Program-made: the position numbers and the translations under genes
The notes under the pieces: generated by a model
The model's input: the letters and a program-made list of their open reading frames with translations, nothing else
What the model was told of the DNA's origin: nothing
Database searches by the model: none
Part shown: positions 35,848 to 44,314 of the stretch, in pieces
Layout: the number at the start of each line of letters is the position of its first letter
How positions within the stretch are numbered: position 1 is the stretch's first letter
Source: a virus
Direction: 5' to 3' (one strand)
IMG/VR virus record: IMGVR_UViG_3300048918_000089
Coordinates: 19,944 to 83,943 of that record
Length of the DNA: 64,000 nucleotides

Positions 35848-38376
35848 TTAGGCTAGCTGTGAGTACAGCTTATTGAAGTTGTCGATTCTCTGTGCCAGTC
35901 CGTTTGCACCACCGTTAACGACCTTCGTGACAGCCGTCACCGCCTGAACGTCTGATCCCGCGTCTGCCTTGGGATTTGCGTTGTGCGTTGACCAGAACCA
36001 CGCTGCGGAGAGCAGGGGATACTTCGTTGCAACCAGATCGGGGTTTGCGACAATATCATCCGACACATACCGAGCGAATGCACGATAGTTGTCCTTTCCT
36101 GTCAACTGAATGTAGCCGCGACCACGATACTTGTACCCGTCGCCTGATGCTTCTGAACCGTTGCCCAGACGATCTGCATATGCACGGTTCGCGATTTTCT
36201 CGGGCTGATGTTCGTATGCCGCAGCCTGAGCAGGCGTGAAGTGCGTTGGGAACGTCTTGAGGAGTGCCACAGCCTTGTAGTCGAGTTTTTCAGTTGTCGC
36301 AGTGAAGTCCTGCGACTCCTGCTTGATCTGCGCGATGAAGTGCGCAAGACGGAGAGGCGTATTGATACCGAACTTGTCAATGACCGACGGTAGTTCATCC
36401 AACACCTTCTGCGGTACTGAGCCCTTGAGCTTTTCGAGTGCGTCTGTCATTTCATCTGGAATGGTTGTGGGAACAGGCTCTGCTGTCGGCTTGCATCCCG
36501 GTGGGAGAACGTAGCCCGAGATACGCTCGCGCTTCGCCGTCTTGAGGAAGCAACCACATCCGTTTCTGGAGAAGCCGCCACCTGATGTGTTACCTTCAAT
36601 CGACGTGAGGTATTCATCTGAGTCAATTGAGACGACGATACCTGTATGATTTTCCTTACCTTCGGCACCGTACAGAATTGCAGCACCCGGGCACGGTGCC
36701 TTTGAGTACAGTCCATTCTGCTTGGCCCATGATGCAAAGCCTGCGACTGTCGCAATCTTCGGTGCTTGAATGCCCGCCTGTGACCACCAGTCAATAACGG
36801 CACCCATGCACCAGTAGTAGCCCGATCCTGTTGCCCTCACCTGCGCCTGATTGTTGAGCCCCGCCGACTGCATCATTTCATCAATGCGCCCAGGGAGACC
36901 CTTCGCGAGTTCACCACCACCTGCACGACCGCCATAGTTGAGGCCGAAACCGCCCGTCGCTTGTGTGCCCGTCTCAAGAATACCTACATCCTTCTTGGCA
37001 GCCTCGATGATAGCGAGCCCAATCGGACAGTCAGTCTGCGGTGGTGTATCATCTGCAGGCGCTGCTGGAACCGACGCCTTCTCATTTGTGTCAAGTTCAT
37101 CCTGCTTGAGCGCCGCGTATTCATCTGACGTGTGGATCTGACTATCCTCAGCAATCTTCTTCTCGACCGTCGCTGCCTGACGATCTTCGGCCGTCATTGT
37201 GAATGCTGGCGTCTTGAGATTCACTGCACTCGGATTCAACTTGTTCGTTGCAGATGGCACATCAGCATCATCCGCAGTTGCCGCAACCGGTGCAATACCC
37301 GGCATCAGGGAGAGGCCGAATCCGTTGACGACCGCGCCGCCACCTGAGTTCAACACCGACGTTGCCTTACCGTAGAGCAGGAGCGCAGCGCCTGACTTCA
37401 CATTCAACACGCCCGACGAATAGGCCGAGAACGTATGAGTTGCCTTGAGATTGAGGTCCTCACCTTGCACACTAAAGCTCTTGGACTTCATCTGGATTGC
37501 GTCGCCCGCTGCAATGCGCAGGGTGCCTGCAACGTTCAGTTCCATGTCCTTGTGCACCTTGGCCGTCAATCCACCCTGCACTTCGAGGTCACAGTCATTC
37601 TGGACGAGTACGCGGCACGCACCTGCAACGGTCAGTGAAGCAGAACCTTGTACGAGGATGTGTCCATTCCGTTCAATGATCTGGTAGTCGTCACCGACGA
37701 TACGCCGCACCATTGTGCCATAGGCATCAATCTCGACAAACGATCCCTTCATATGATACAGCTGGATACGCTCAGCACCAGGCGTATCATCAAACTCGAC
37801 AACGTGTCCCGACTCAGTAGCGGTTACATGATTGAAGGGATACTTTGCACCGTACGGAACTTGCGGCTGATCCCACGTCTCACCCGTATTCGCCTGCGGG
37901 ATCTTGACTGCGCGAGTGTCCTTCTTCTTGCCGACAGGAGTATCAGCGAGGCCCTGTGCGCGCGCAAGCCGATTCGTGTCGGGCTCACCTCGCAGTTGCT
38001 GGAGTGGATACTTCTTGTTTGGGTCAGTGAAGCCCGAATCAGCAGTCAGTGAGCGGTAGTAATCATCCTGTGGGATACCACCGACCGTGCCCATCATGAC
38101 AGGCTCTTGACAATCGTCACCATCTCGGAAGAAGCCCATGACGGTCGTACCCTCAACGGGGCCGACGGGTGCAGTGCCGATACCAGTCATGGCAGCGGAC
38201 GTAATAGGCTGAAGCGGATACGCCCATGGAAGATCAACAGTCGGTAGTTCTTGCTTCGACTGATTGTGGTATCCCATGATGCGGACACGGCACCGTCCTA
38301 GAAAGAGCGGATCATTCCGATCTTCTACGACCCCCATCCACCAGAAGAACCCACCGTTATTGTACAGGTTAATCAT
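35848..38376 (-). CDS. 5: gp5-type baseplate hub/spike with CHAP and GH19 lytic domains
   Basis: 842 residues. Residues 1-110 are the gp5 OB-fold (FWWMGVVEDRNDPLFLGRCR, TTVMGFFRDGDDCQEPVMMG). Residues about 190-320 are a spike-like beta-helix (GDDYQIIERNGHILVQGSAS; DCDLEVQGGLTAKVHKDMEL). T4's lysozyme domain is missing from the middle. Instead, about 450-630 is a CHAP-like amidase or peptidase (SGYYWCMGAVIDWW with the nucleophilic Cys; ENHTGIVVSIDSDEYLTSIE with the His), and about 640-842 a GH19 muramidase or chitinase-like domain (LAHFIAQIKQESQDF; YKYRGRGYIQLTGKDNY). Two different cell-wall cutters on one spike is unusual; both are expected to open the wall during injection. Confidence 0.9.
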   Translation of the reverse strand: MINLYNNGGFFWWMGVVEDRNDPLFLGRCRVRIMGYHNQSKQELPTVDLPWAYPLQPITSAAMTGIGTAPVGPVEGTTVMGFFRDGDDCQEPVMMGTVGGIPQDDYYRSLTADSGFTDPNKKYPLQQLRGEPDTNRLARAQGLADTPVGKKKDTRAVKIPQANTGETWDQPQVPYGAKYPFNHVTATESGHVVEFDDTPGAERIQLYHMKGSFVEIDAYGTMVRRIVGDDYQIIERNGHILVQGSASLTVAGACRVLVQNDCDLEVQGGLTAKVHKDMELNVAGTLRIAAGDAIQMKSKSFSVQGEDLNLKATHTFSAYSSGVLNVKSGAALLLYGKATSVLNSGGGAVVNGFGLSLMPGIAPVAATADDADVPSATNKLNPSAVNLKTPAFTMTAEDRQAATVEKKIAEDSQIHTSDEYAALKQDELDTNEKASVPAAPADDTPPQTDCPIGLAIIEAAKKDVGILETGTQATGGFGLNYGGRAGGGELAKGLPGRIDEMMQSAGLNNQAQVRATGSGYYWCMGAVIDWWSQAGIQAPKIATVAGFASWAKQNGLYSKAPCPGAAILYGAEGKENHTGIVVSIDSDEYLTSIEGNTSGGGFSRNGCGCFLKTAKRERISGYVLPPGCKPTAEPVPTTIPDEMTDALEKLKGSVPQKVLDELPSVIDKFGINTPLRLAHFIAQIKQESQDFTATTEKLDYKAVALLKTFPTHFTPAQAAAYEHQPEKIANRAYADRLGNGSEASGDGYKYRGRGYIQLTGKDNYRAFARYVSDDIVANPDLVATKYPLLSAAWFWSTHNANPKADAGSDVQAVTAVTKVVNGGANGLAQRIDNFNKLYSQLA

Positions 38377-39768
38377 TTAGACCTGAGAATGAAATGAATC
38401 CTTCGCAACTTCTAGCGTCATCGTGTGCTTGCCCGTGAGCGAGAAGTTGTGACGGATTGCTGTCACGAGGTAGAGACCCGAGAGAATCGGGTCGAAGTTC
38501 TGCGAGAACTCGGGGCTTGATGATCCACCCTTCGGAAGACGGATGTACACAAGGCGCCCCACTTCAATGTCAGTACGGCCAGGGACCTGCATCTCAAAGC
38601 GCACTGACGACAAATCCTGAAGGAGCGAGTTCCGCTGGAGTGCAAACTGCTCGACGTTGTTGTCGGGATTCTTATCACCGAACATCTTGTGCTGCTTGGA
38701 CCTAAATCCCCGATACGAATTGGGTGACCGCAATGTCGAGCCCGCGAACGTGGGTGTTCCTGCCTGCAGATCCTGCACGACACTATTACCCGCTACGCGA
38801 TATGATTCGAGGTGATTGAACTTGCTGAACTGTGTGAAGTAATCCCACTGATGCTCGCGATACCGCTTGAGCGTGAGATCGTGGGTAATCAACGTCCCTG
38901 CATAGTACCCGAAGTCCTGTGCCTTCAACCAATCAGATGCTTCAGGAAATGCGAGCGTCTGGATGATCGAATACTGGCGGAATACATCGGGCGGCGCGTA
39001 TGAGAATCCTGAATTGTCACGAATGGCCGCTTCAGCGAAGTAATACTCGGCAAAGATTTGCTGTGCATTCCGCTGGGTCGAGATGACGTCCTCAATTGAA
39101 CCACAATAGAATGACTTGTTTGATTCCCAGAAGAGGACATTCGGCGCATTGCCTTGATCGGAGATGGCGCGCGTGCAGACCCAATTAATGAGCTTGAGCG
39201 GAGTCCAGTAGGGCGAGACAACCTTAACCTGTGTGCGATGATTCGCGATGAAGCGGAGTTCAGAGACAGCGGGGCCTGCACGGAGATAGCGAGGATACTG
39301 CAGGTACGTCTGGAACACCTTCCGGATGATCGTGTCCGTCGCGCCCTCGTATGCGCGAGAGATGGGCATGACGTTATCCATCACACCTTCGGGGGACATG
39401 AGCATGAGAGTATAGACCTGCTGCTTCGTGTCGAGGACGCGGTGCTTCACGCCCACTACGGCCATCGTGCGCTGAATGAATGAATTGAGTGTCGGCGTCT
39501 TGATACGGAATGTGATTGCCTCTCCGCCCATGATGGGGAGCATTGACACCAGCCCAGCCGCATCGGATAGCTCCAATTCGCCCATCATGACGTTGGCGAA
39601 GAGGTCTTCATAGAGGACAAGATTGAGGGCAAAGTTCTTAATCTCAACATCCTGACCGTTCTTGGTCAGGATCATCTCCTCAATGTACACATCACCCGCA
39701 GCTTGGACAGACTCCGCAGCACCTGCACCCTCTGTCGGAACTGCGGCCGTATTAGAGGTTTCGGCCAT
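38377..39768 (-). CDS. 27: gp27-like baseplate hub protein
   Basis: 463 residues ending one base from the gp5 start. Position between gp53 and gp5, length near T4 gp27 (391), and beta-rich segments such as VEIKNFALNLVLYEDLFANV, WTPLKLINWVCTRAISDQ and the C-terminal IRHNFSLTGKHTMTLEVAKD fit the trimeric hub that carries the gp5 spike. Direct sequence similarity to T4 gp27 is weak by eye, so the symbol is assigned mainly from context and from related T4-like aquatic phages. The first 25 residues are a disordered Ala/Glu-rich leader. Confidence 0.75.
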   Translation of the reverse strand: MAETSNTAAVPTEGAGAAESVQAAGDVYIEEMILTKNGQDVEIKNFALNLVLYEDLFANVMMGELELSDAAGLVSMLPIMGGEAITFRIKTPTLNSFIQRTMAVVGVKHRVLDTKQQVYTLMLMSPEGVMDNVMPISRAYEGATDTIIRKVFQTYLQYPRYLRAGPAVSELRFIANHRTQVKVVSPYWTPLKLINWVCTRAISDQGNAPNVLFWESNKSFYCGSIEDVISTQRNAQQIFAEYYFAEAAIRDNSGFSYAPPDVFRQYSIIQTLAFPEASDWLKAQDFGYYAGTLITHDLTLKRYREHQWDYFTQFSKFNHLESYRVAGNSVVQDLQAGTPTFAGSTLRSPNSYRGFRSKQHKMFGDKNPDNNVEQFALQRNSLLQDLSSVRFEMQVPGRTDIEVGRLVYIRLPKGGSSSPEFSQNFDPILSGLYLVTAIRHNFSLTGKHTMTLEVAKDSFHSQV

Positions 39769-40274
39769 TAGCTATTCACTTCGTTCTTGAAATTCTGTAG
39801 GAACTGTGCGAGATACTTGGGATCAATCAGGACGATTGACCGCTTGTTGTCATTCTCGCGAATCTCATAATCCCAATTTGTGATGGGGATTAGGTCAGCC
39901 TGTGCGTAGAGCGGTACCGACTCCTCTGCAATCTCGGTACCCGTAAACGCGAGCTCCGTATGATGGAGTGCGTAAATATCATCGTATGCGGCAAGGGCCT
40001 TTGCCTCAAGATCGCTCTGCGACAGCGGCCACTCATTGCGCGGATCAACGATGTTGTTGAGGAGAAGAATCACCCAATAATATGTAGCGGCACCATACAC
40101 ATCAAAGGCAACAGTCTCGGGGCGATCGCCGTCCTTGATCTGATAGGGGAGAAGCATCGCCGCGTACTTGACGAATCGCTGTCCGACACCTACACGGATA
40201 AAGAAGTCGGTGATGACTTTCTGTTCGTCACCGACCTTTGCGAGGAAGCGCGGGAACTGCTGAAAGTAGTCCAT
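39768..40274 (-). CDS. 53: Baseplate wedge protein gp53
   Basis: 168 residues (T4 gp53 is 196). Typical features are MDYFQQFPRFLAKVGDEQKV at the N-terminus and YGAATYYWVILLLNNIVDPR followed by NEWPLSQSDLEA, the conserved core of gp53, which clamps neighbouring wedges together. It also ends with IVLIDPKYLAQFLQNFKN, similar to a LysM-like peptidoglycan domain in some gp53 proteins. Coupled to gp48 and the gp27-like gene by one-base overlaps. Confidence 0.9.
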   Translation of the reverse strand: MDYFQQFPRFLAKVGDEQKVITDFFIRVGVGQRFVKYAAMLLPYQIKDGDRPETVAFDVYGAATYYWVILLLNNIVDPRNEWPLSQSDLEAKALAAYDDIYALHHTELAFTGTEIAEESVPLYAQADLIPITNWDYEIRENDNKRSIVLIDPKYLAQFLQNFKNEVNS

Positions 40275-41530
40275 TAGAATCCTTGCTTGATGCGTTCAGC
40301 CGTGAGCATTTCCATTTCAACGAACGTCAGGTTCATGAAGATTTCTGTGGGCGCCCCTTCCATGTCCTGGAACGTCAGGAAGTCCTGACCCCCAAACTCA
40401 ACCTTCATGTCAGTAAGCGCGCATGAGGTAATCTTGTGGAGGTGTTCATTCTCATTATCCTTATAGTAATGGATGATGTTGAACTCAGCAGGATAGACGA
40501 GGTAATACTTCGACGGATCAACGACGGGGTGCATGTACGTCTTGAAAGACCGAATGATCCGCTGCACTTGGTTGTACTCAAGTGCAGACTTTGGTGCAAA
40601 AATGTACTCAAAGGAAAACTTGCGCATGCCCATCGAACGGAACAACTGTTCCTTGTGGGGATTGTTCACACGCGACTCAGCCTTTTCAACGAACGAACGG
40701 AAGTCGAATCCTAGACCGACAAGCTTCGGAAGCATCGCCGCCTTCAGGATTGCTTCACGTGCCATGAAGGACATGAAACCTGTGCGCCCTGCCTGCGCGA
40801 TAGACCCGATCGACCCCAGATCCTGGTCAGACCAATTCGCCGAATACTCCGTCGAGGGCTTCGATTGGATATGGAGCGCGATGCATTCCTTGAGGAGCAC
40901 GTGCGGCTGCCGATTCAGAAGCTTGTCCGCTGTCCCACCTGCCGCATTGCCCGCTGCGAGACCCGCGGTACCCACGATAGAACCCTGTAGAAGTTTTGCC
41001 CCCGCACCTGCAAAATCACCCGCGACAGCAGCACCACCCGCCTTGGCAACTGACACAAGCGCAAGAGACGCACCAAGTGCCTGTCCTGCAATTGGGAGCA
41101 CGTCTATATTGGCCGTGTTGATTCGGTTCAGAGAGGTGGGGTCATAGTATGCCCGCGCAGCAGAATCACCACCCGCTTGGTCAAGTCGCGACTGCGGGAT
41201 GTTGATGAAGAACATGACGTAATGAGGATTCTCGTCATTTCCCAACTCGGCAGGATATCGGTGAACCTGCAGGGTTGAATCGGTCAGAGGTCCCTGAGAG
41301 GCAACGGTCGCGCGAGAGACGGTCGTGAGCATCTTGCCGTCAGGACCCAAGAGCGTCTTGGGCTGGGCGCCGATCGCTGTCGCATTCTTGATTTGGTTAC
41401 TGATCTCCTGAAAGCCGCTGACCTCCGCGTTTACTCCTTCTGTCAACTTGTCTTTCGCCAACTGAAAGGCAGACTGACCGAGGAGACTGAAGTCCTGCGG
41501 AATTTCTGGCTGTGGTAGTGGTCCGGGCAT
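40274..41530 (-). CDS. 48: Baseplate tail-tube cap gp48
   Basis: 418 residues (T4 gp48 is 364). Conserved features are ENPHYVMFFINIPQSRLDQ, the hydrophobic Ala/Gly-rich central region (SLALVSVAKAGGAAVAGDFA), and the C-terminal MRKFSFEYIFAPKSALEYNQ, VYPAEFNIIHYYKDNENEHL and ALTDMKVEFGGQDF. gp48 sits under gp54 on the hub and, with it, starts tube assembly. It heads the minus-strand baseplate operon and has its own late-type promoter in the divergent gap with gp4. Confidence 0.9.
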   Translation of the reverse strand: MPGPLPQPEIPQDFSLLGQSAFQLAKDKLTEGVNAEVSGFQEISNQIKNATAIGAQPKTLLGPDGKMLTTVSRATVASQGPLTDSTLQVHRYPAELGNDENPHYVMFFINIPQSRLDQAGGDSAARAYYDPTSLNRINTANIDVLPIAGQALGASLALVSVAKAGGAAVAGDFAGAGAKLLQGSIVGTAGLAAGNAAGGTADKLLNRQPHVLLKECIALHIQSKPSTEYSANWSDQDLGSIGSIAQAGRTGFMSFMAREAILKAAMLPKLVGLGFDFRSFVEKAESRVNNPHKEQLFRSMGMRKFSFEYIFAPKSALEYNQVQRIIRSFKTYMHPVVDPSKYYLVYPAEFNIIHYYKDNENEHLHKITSCALTDMKVEFGGQDFLTFQDMEGAPTEIFMNLTFVEMEMLTAERIKQGF

Positions 41531-41538
41531 GGGGCTCC

Positions 41539-41546
41539 AATAAATA
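41539..41546 (+). promoter_or_regulatory. Late promoter-like octamer AATAAATA for the plus-strand gp4 operon
   Basis: Plus-strand AATAAATA lies about 32 bases before the gp4 ATG at 41578. Together with CATAAATA on the opposite strand at 41573-41580 it forms a face-to-face pair of late promoters in the 47-base divergent gap: each octamer lies upstream of the gene transcribed through the other. Confidence 0.65.
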
Positions 41547-41572
41547 TCGTATGGGCTAGGAGGCTTGCGAGA

Positions 41573-41580
41573 TATTTATG
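41573..41580 (-). promoter_or_regulatory. Late promoter-like octamer CATAAATA for the gp48 baseplate operon
   Basis: On the minus strand CATAAATA overlaps the first bases of gp4 and lies about 43 bases before the gp48 ATG at 41530. It would drive the long baseplate operon gp48 to DUF4815. The overlap with the gp4 coding start implies that the two divergent transcripts overlap. Confidence 0.65.
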
Positions 41581-42030
41581 CCATATTCCAAGAACGTGTT
41601 CTCGGGTCGCTTCACACCAAAGCACCCGGAGAAGTACAAAGGAGACCCGACCAATATCATCTATCGGTCGAGCTACGAAATTCGTTTTATGAAGTGGGCC
41701 GATCTATCGGAACACGTCCTCGCCTGGAACTCAGAGGAAGTGGTAATCCCGTACATTCACCCGAAGGACGGGCGCGCTCACCGCTACTTCGTGGACTTCA
41801 TGATCCAAGTCAGGACCAAGTCGGGGGAGATTAAACGGTTCCTGGTCGAAGTCAAGCCATTTGTGTTCACGCAGGAACCTGTTGTGCCGAAACGCAAGAC
41901 AAAGCGGTTTCTGACAGAGGTCATCCAGTACGCGGTCAATCAAGCGAAGTGGAAGGCAGCGAGGAGTTACGCTGCGGATCGGGGGATTTCGTTCATCATC
42001 ATTACTGAACGCGACTTGGGTACTCTTTAG
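41578..42030 (+). CDS. 4: Head completion protein gp4 (gp50/65 in T4 nomenclature)
   Basis: 150 residues, matching the T4 length. The motifs FSGRFTPKHPEKYKGDPTNI, IYRSSYEIRFMKWAD, WNSEEVVIPYIHPKDGRAHR, YFVDFMI and FLVEVKPFV are strongly conserved in this family, whose fold resembles a restriction-endonuclease core and which is needed to finish DNA-filled heads. It is the first gene of the plus-strand late block and starts at 41578; an AGGAGG lies 13 bases upstream, a somewhat long spacing. Confidence 0.93.
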   Translation: MPYSKNVFSGRFTPKHPEKYKGDPTNIIYRSSYEIRFMKWADLSEHVLAWNSEEVVIPYIHPKDGRAHRYFVDFMIQVRTKSGEIKRFLVEVKPFVFTQEPVVPKRKTKRFLTEVIQYAVNQAKWKAARSYAADRGISFIIITERDLGTL

Positions 42031-42043
42031 TGATTGTCAGTTA

Positions 42044-42072
42044 TTCAGTGACTCACTAAATACTTCACTGAA
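42044..42072 (+). terminator. Hairpin downstream of gp4
   Basis: An eight-base-pair perfect stem (TTCAGTGA with TCACTGAA) closes a 13-base loop 13 bases after the gp4 stop. The loop contains CTAAATAC, similar to the late-promoter octamer. No U-run follows, so it may be an RNA-processing or stability element, or chance, rather than a strong terminator. Confidence 0.4.
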
Positions 42073-42084
42073 CGACCACACTGC

Positions 42085-42123
42085 AAGTTAGCTCTCCGCA
42101 AGCCCTAACGCAAGCCCCAGGTT
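42085..42123 (+). repeat. Leader element copy B upstream of 42130
   Basis: Plus-strand AAGTTAGCT, five variable bases (CTCCG), then CAAGCCCTAACGCAAGCCC, then CAGGTT, ending just before the ATG at 42130. It matches copy A in the gp14 leader (8426-8475, minus). The five variable bases are GGAGT in copy A, so the fourth-to-last purines have become pyrimidines. In both copies the AGGTT end may act as the ribosome site. The same distance to a start codon suggests a shared control element for two late operons. Confidence 0.65.
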
Positions 42124-42129
42124 AGCCGA

Positions 42130-42705
42130 ATGCCGAAGAATCCCCTAGAGTCCATTCGTGAAGTCGCTGGTACCAGACAGCGGTCCTTGCAATGGTATCA
42201 AGGGCAGATCAAGCAACTCGGCCTCTCGCACATTTCGGCTGCAGGTGCTATGTCGGCTGGGATCGGCAAGTTCGTCCCACGCCCCGAAATGGGGAAGATG
42301 TATCTGTACGCCTACGATCCCAAGACGAAGGAGACGCTGCCGTTCTATGACACGTTCCCGTTGGTCTTCCCGTTCGCCCCTGCGCGCGGCGGTTTCCGTG
42401 GGATCAACCTGCACTACATCCCACCGATGCTGCGGAATCAGTTCATCCAAGAACTGATGGGTTACGCTGGGTCAAAGACCCTCTCGGAGACGAGTCGGCT
42501 CCGCTTGACGTGGGGTGTCTTGTCGCAGTATGCCGAATCGTTCGCTTGCGTGAAGCATTATCTCACTGGTCACATTCGGTCACGGTTCCTGCAGATTCAT
42601 CCTGCAGATTGGAACACGGCGACGTTGCTACCAATTGAAGGATTCGTGGGAGCCTCGAAGGATGTAGTCTACAAGGACAGCCTAGGAGTCATCGGTGCCG
42701 AATAG
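42130..42705 (+). CDS. Conserved T4-like phage protein of unknown role
   Basis: 191 residues. The segment KMYLYAYDPKTKETLPFYDT followed by FPLVFPFAPARGGFRGINLH and YIPPMLRNQFIQELM belongs to a family present in many T4-like aquatic phages near gp4 and gp53, with a consistent YDPKTKxxLPxYDxFPLV signature. I have seen family members labelled as head completion or DNA-end-protection proteins, but I cannot verify that the label is right, and T4 gp2 itself is longer (274). The 3' end overlaps the gp54 start by 11 bases. Confidence 0.8.
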   Translation: MPKNPLESIREVAGTRQRSLQWYQGQIKQLGLSHISAAGAMSAGIGKFVPRPEMGKMYLYAYDPKTKETLPFYDTFPLVFPFAPARGGFRGINLHYIPPMLRNQFIQELMGYAGSKTLSETSRLRLTWGVLSQYAESFACVKHYLTGHIRSRFLQIHPADWNTATLLPIEGFVGASKDVVYKDSLGVIGAE

Positions 42706-43600
42706 TCTGAAGGAGCTAGCAAACCAGCTACTCAACAACACGCGGAACAGAGTACAGGATACGGTCGCGGGTAAGATCAAGGGTCTTGCTGACGATGTGA
42801 TTAGTAAGGTCCCGTACGGTGACCAACTCTCGCAGTGGGCGGGGATCGACCGTGTCGCCAAATTGGTTCGCGACAATGACGCCGATCCCGCAAGCCTCCA
42901 GCGATTCATCTCCCTCCTGAAGGCTGAGGGGATCCAGACGACGGATCGGTTCATGGTGCAGTTCTCAAAGCCGCAGATTGACCTACCTGCTGACACGAAT
43001 GCGATGGTGGCGCTGTCCCTCCTCTGTGAGGAAGCGTCACTCCCACAGCACTCGCTTCGGACTCGGACGGTGAAGATTAACGGGCTTGAGTCGCATCGTG
43101 CATCGGGCATTGACTATCACTCAGACACGATCACCTTCGGGTTCTATCTACAGCGGACCCTGCGCGCCAAGCGATTCTTTGAGAATTGGATGGACGGTAT
43201 CGTGTCACCGGTGACGCGCGAGATTGCATTCTACAACGACTACACGGCGGACGTTGAGATGACGATCCTTGATAAGTCGAACTCACCTGTGTTTAAGATC
43301 AAGTTGATGGAATGCTTCCCGAGAAGTGTGGAAGCGATTCCGTTGTCGTTCGGATCCCATCAGGCTATGAAGCTCCAAGTCAAGATGGCATTCAACAAGT
43401 GGGTCGCGGTGAAGCACACTGAAGATTCAATCATGCAGGCGGGTGACTCGTTGGTCGATCAGGCTGACAATTCGTTCCTCGGCAATCTGGAACGTCAGGC
43501 CATTAACGGTATGCGTGATATCGGTATCCGGACAGCGACACAAAAGATCGGCGGACCGATCGTCGGCGCAGTGAACAAAATTCTAAGTCGTACACGATAA
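42695..43600 (+). CDS. 54: Baseplate tail-tube initiator gp54
   Basis: 301 residues (T4 gp54 is 320). The N-terminal helical part is followed by a tube-like core: TTDRFMVQFSKPQIDLPADT, CEEASLPQHSLRTRTVKING, SDTITFGFYLQRTLRAKRFF and REIAFYNDYTADVEMTILD, clearly related to gp19. gp54 caps the hub with gp48 and starts tube polymerisation. The start is GTG at 42695 with AGGAG six bases upstream; the next in-frame ATG is far inside the protein. Confidence 0.92.
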   Translation: MPNSLKELANQLLNNTRNRVQDTVAGKIKGLADDVISKVPYGDQLSQWAGIDRVAKLVRDNDADPASLQRFISLLKAEGIQTTDRFMVQFSKPQIDLPADTNAMVALSLLCEEASLPQHSLRTRTVKINGLESHRASGIDYHSDTITFGFYLQRTLRAKRFFENWMDGIVSPVTREIAFYNDYTADVEMTILDKSNSPVFKIKLMECFPRSVEAIPLSFGSHQAMKLQVKMAFNKWVAVKHTEDSIMQAGDSLVDQADNSFLGNLERQAINGMRDIGIRTATQKIGGPIVGAVNKILSRTR

Positions 43601-43615
43601 CAACCTGAGGTGAGC

Positions 43616-44314
43616 ATGGCACTACCAACAATGATGGTTCCGAAGTACACGCTGACGCTCCCGTCCAACGGCGTGTCGATCACGTATCGTCCCTTTGTCA
43701 TGCGCGAGGAAAAGATCCTGCTTATGGCGGCGGAGGGTTCTGAGAAGGATGTCGTGGATGCAGTAGAGACAGTTATCAACTCCTGCACCTACGGGGCAGT
43801 GTCCACAAAAACGAATCCTCTGTTCGATATTCAGTACGTTTTTCTTCAGATTCGTGCGAAAAGTGTCGGTGAAGTTGCAGAATTTGAACTCGTTTGTGGC
43901 AGTTGCTCCGCTCGACTACCGGCATCGCTGAACGTCGCAGAGCTTGAAGTTGAGAGAACGGAAGGACATTCGGCCGTGATTCTGCTTGAGGGAAAGACGG
44001 GTGTGAAGATGCGGTATCCGCGCCTCGAACATCTGGCACTCCTTGAAAAGGCGGATGACGTTGAAGCCATCTACGGTGTGCTGGCGGCGTGTGTCGAGTC
44101 CATTTTTACTGAGGACGATATCTTCGTCTGTGATGGCTCCAATGTCGAAGAGGTGAAGGAATTTCTCGATGGGCTCACGGCCGACCAATTCAAGAAGGTG
44201 CGTGCGTTCTTTGATACGATGCCCAAGATGGTGCACACCATTGCGTACACCTGCGAGAAGTGCCAGCAGCCGAATGAGGTTGTCATGAAGGGGCTCGCGG
44301 GTTTTTTCGACTAG
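43616..44314 (+). CDS. 26: Baseplate hub subunit gp26 (unshifted product)
   Basis: 232 residues from the ATG at 43616; a GTG at 43610 is also in frame, but AGGTGA fits the ATG. T4 gp26 is 208 residues. Features: SITYRPFVMREEKILLMAAE near the N-terminus and two CxxC pairs, LVCGSCSARL and YTCEKCQQPNEV, forming a probable zinc site. The gene ends GGT TTT TTC GAC TAG. The T TTT TTC heptamer in this ending would permit a -1 shift into the following frame (44308-44490). gp26 is part of the early hub-assembly pathway. Confidence 0.9.
   Translation: MALPTMMVPKYTLTLPSNGVSITYRPFVMREEKILLMAAEGSEKDVVDAVETVINSCTYGAVSTKTNPLFDIQYVFLQIRAKSVGEVAEFELVCGSCSARLPASLNVAELEVERTEGHSAVILLEGKTGVKMRYPRLEHLALLEKADDVEAIYGVLAACVESIFTEDDIFVCDGSNVEEVKEFLDGLTADQFKKVRAFFDTMPKMVHTIAYTCEKCQQPNEVVMKGLAGFFD
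44302..44308 (+). other. Programmed -1 ribosomal frameshift site (T TTT TTC)
   Basis: In the gp26 frame the codons are GGT (44300-44302), TTT (44303-44305), TTC (44306-44308), GAC, TAG. The heptamer T TTT TTC has the X XXY YYZ form used for -1 slippage, and lies two codons before the gp26 stop. After slipping, the ribosome reads CGA CTA GCT CTC... through 44490. I did not see an obvious strong hairpin just downstream; the slip might instead be helped by the nearby stop codon or an upstream element. Confidence 0.7.

Noticed and set aside
35842-35849. AATAAATA upstream of gp25 as a promoter
   Set aside because: Only six bases separate it from the ATG, leaving no leader for a ribosome site. gp25 is more simply co-transcribed with gp5.
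42130-42705. Naming the conserved protein gp2 (DNA end protector)
   Set aside because: The family signature is recognisable, but I could not confirm similarity to T4 gp2, which is longer.
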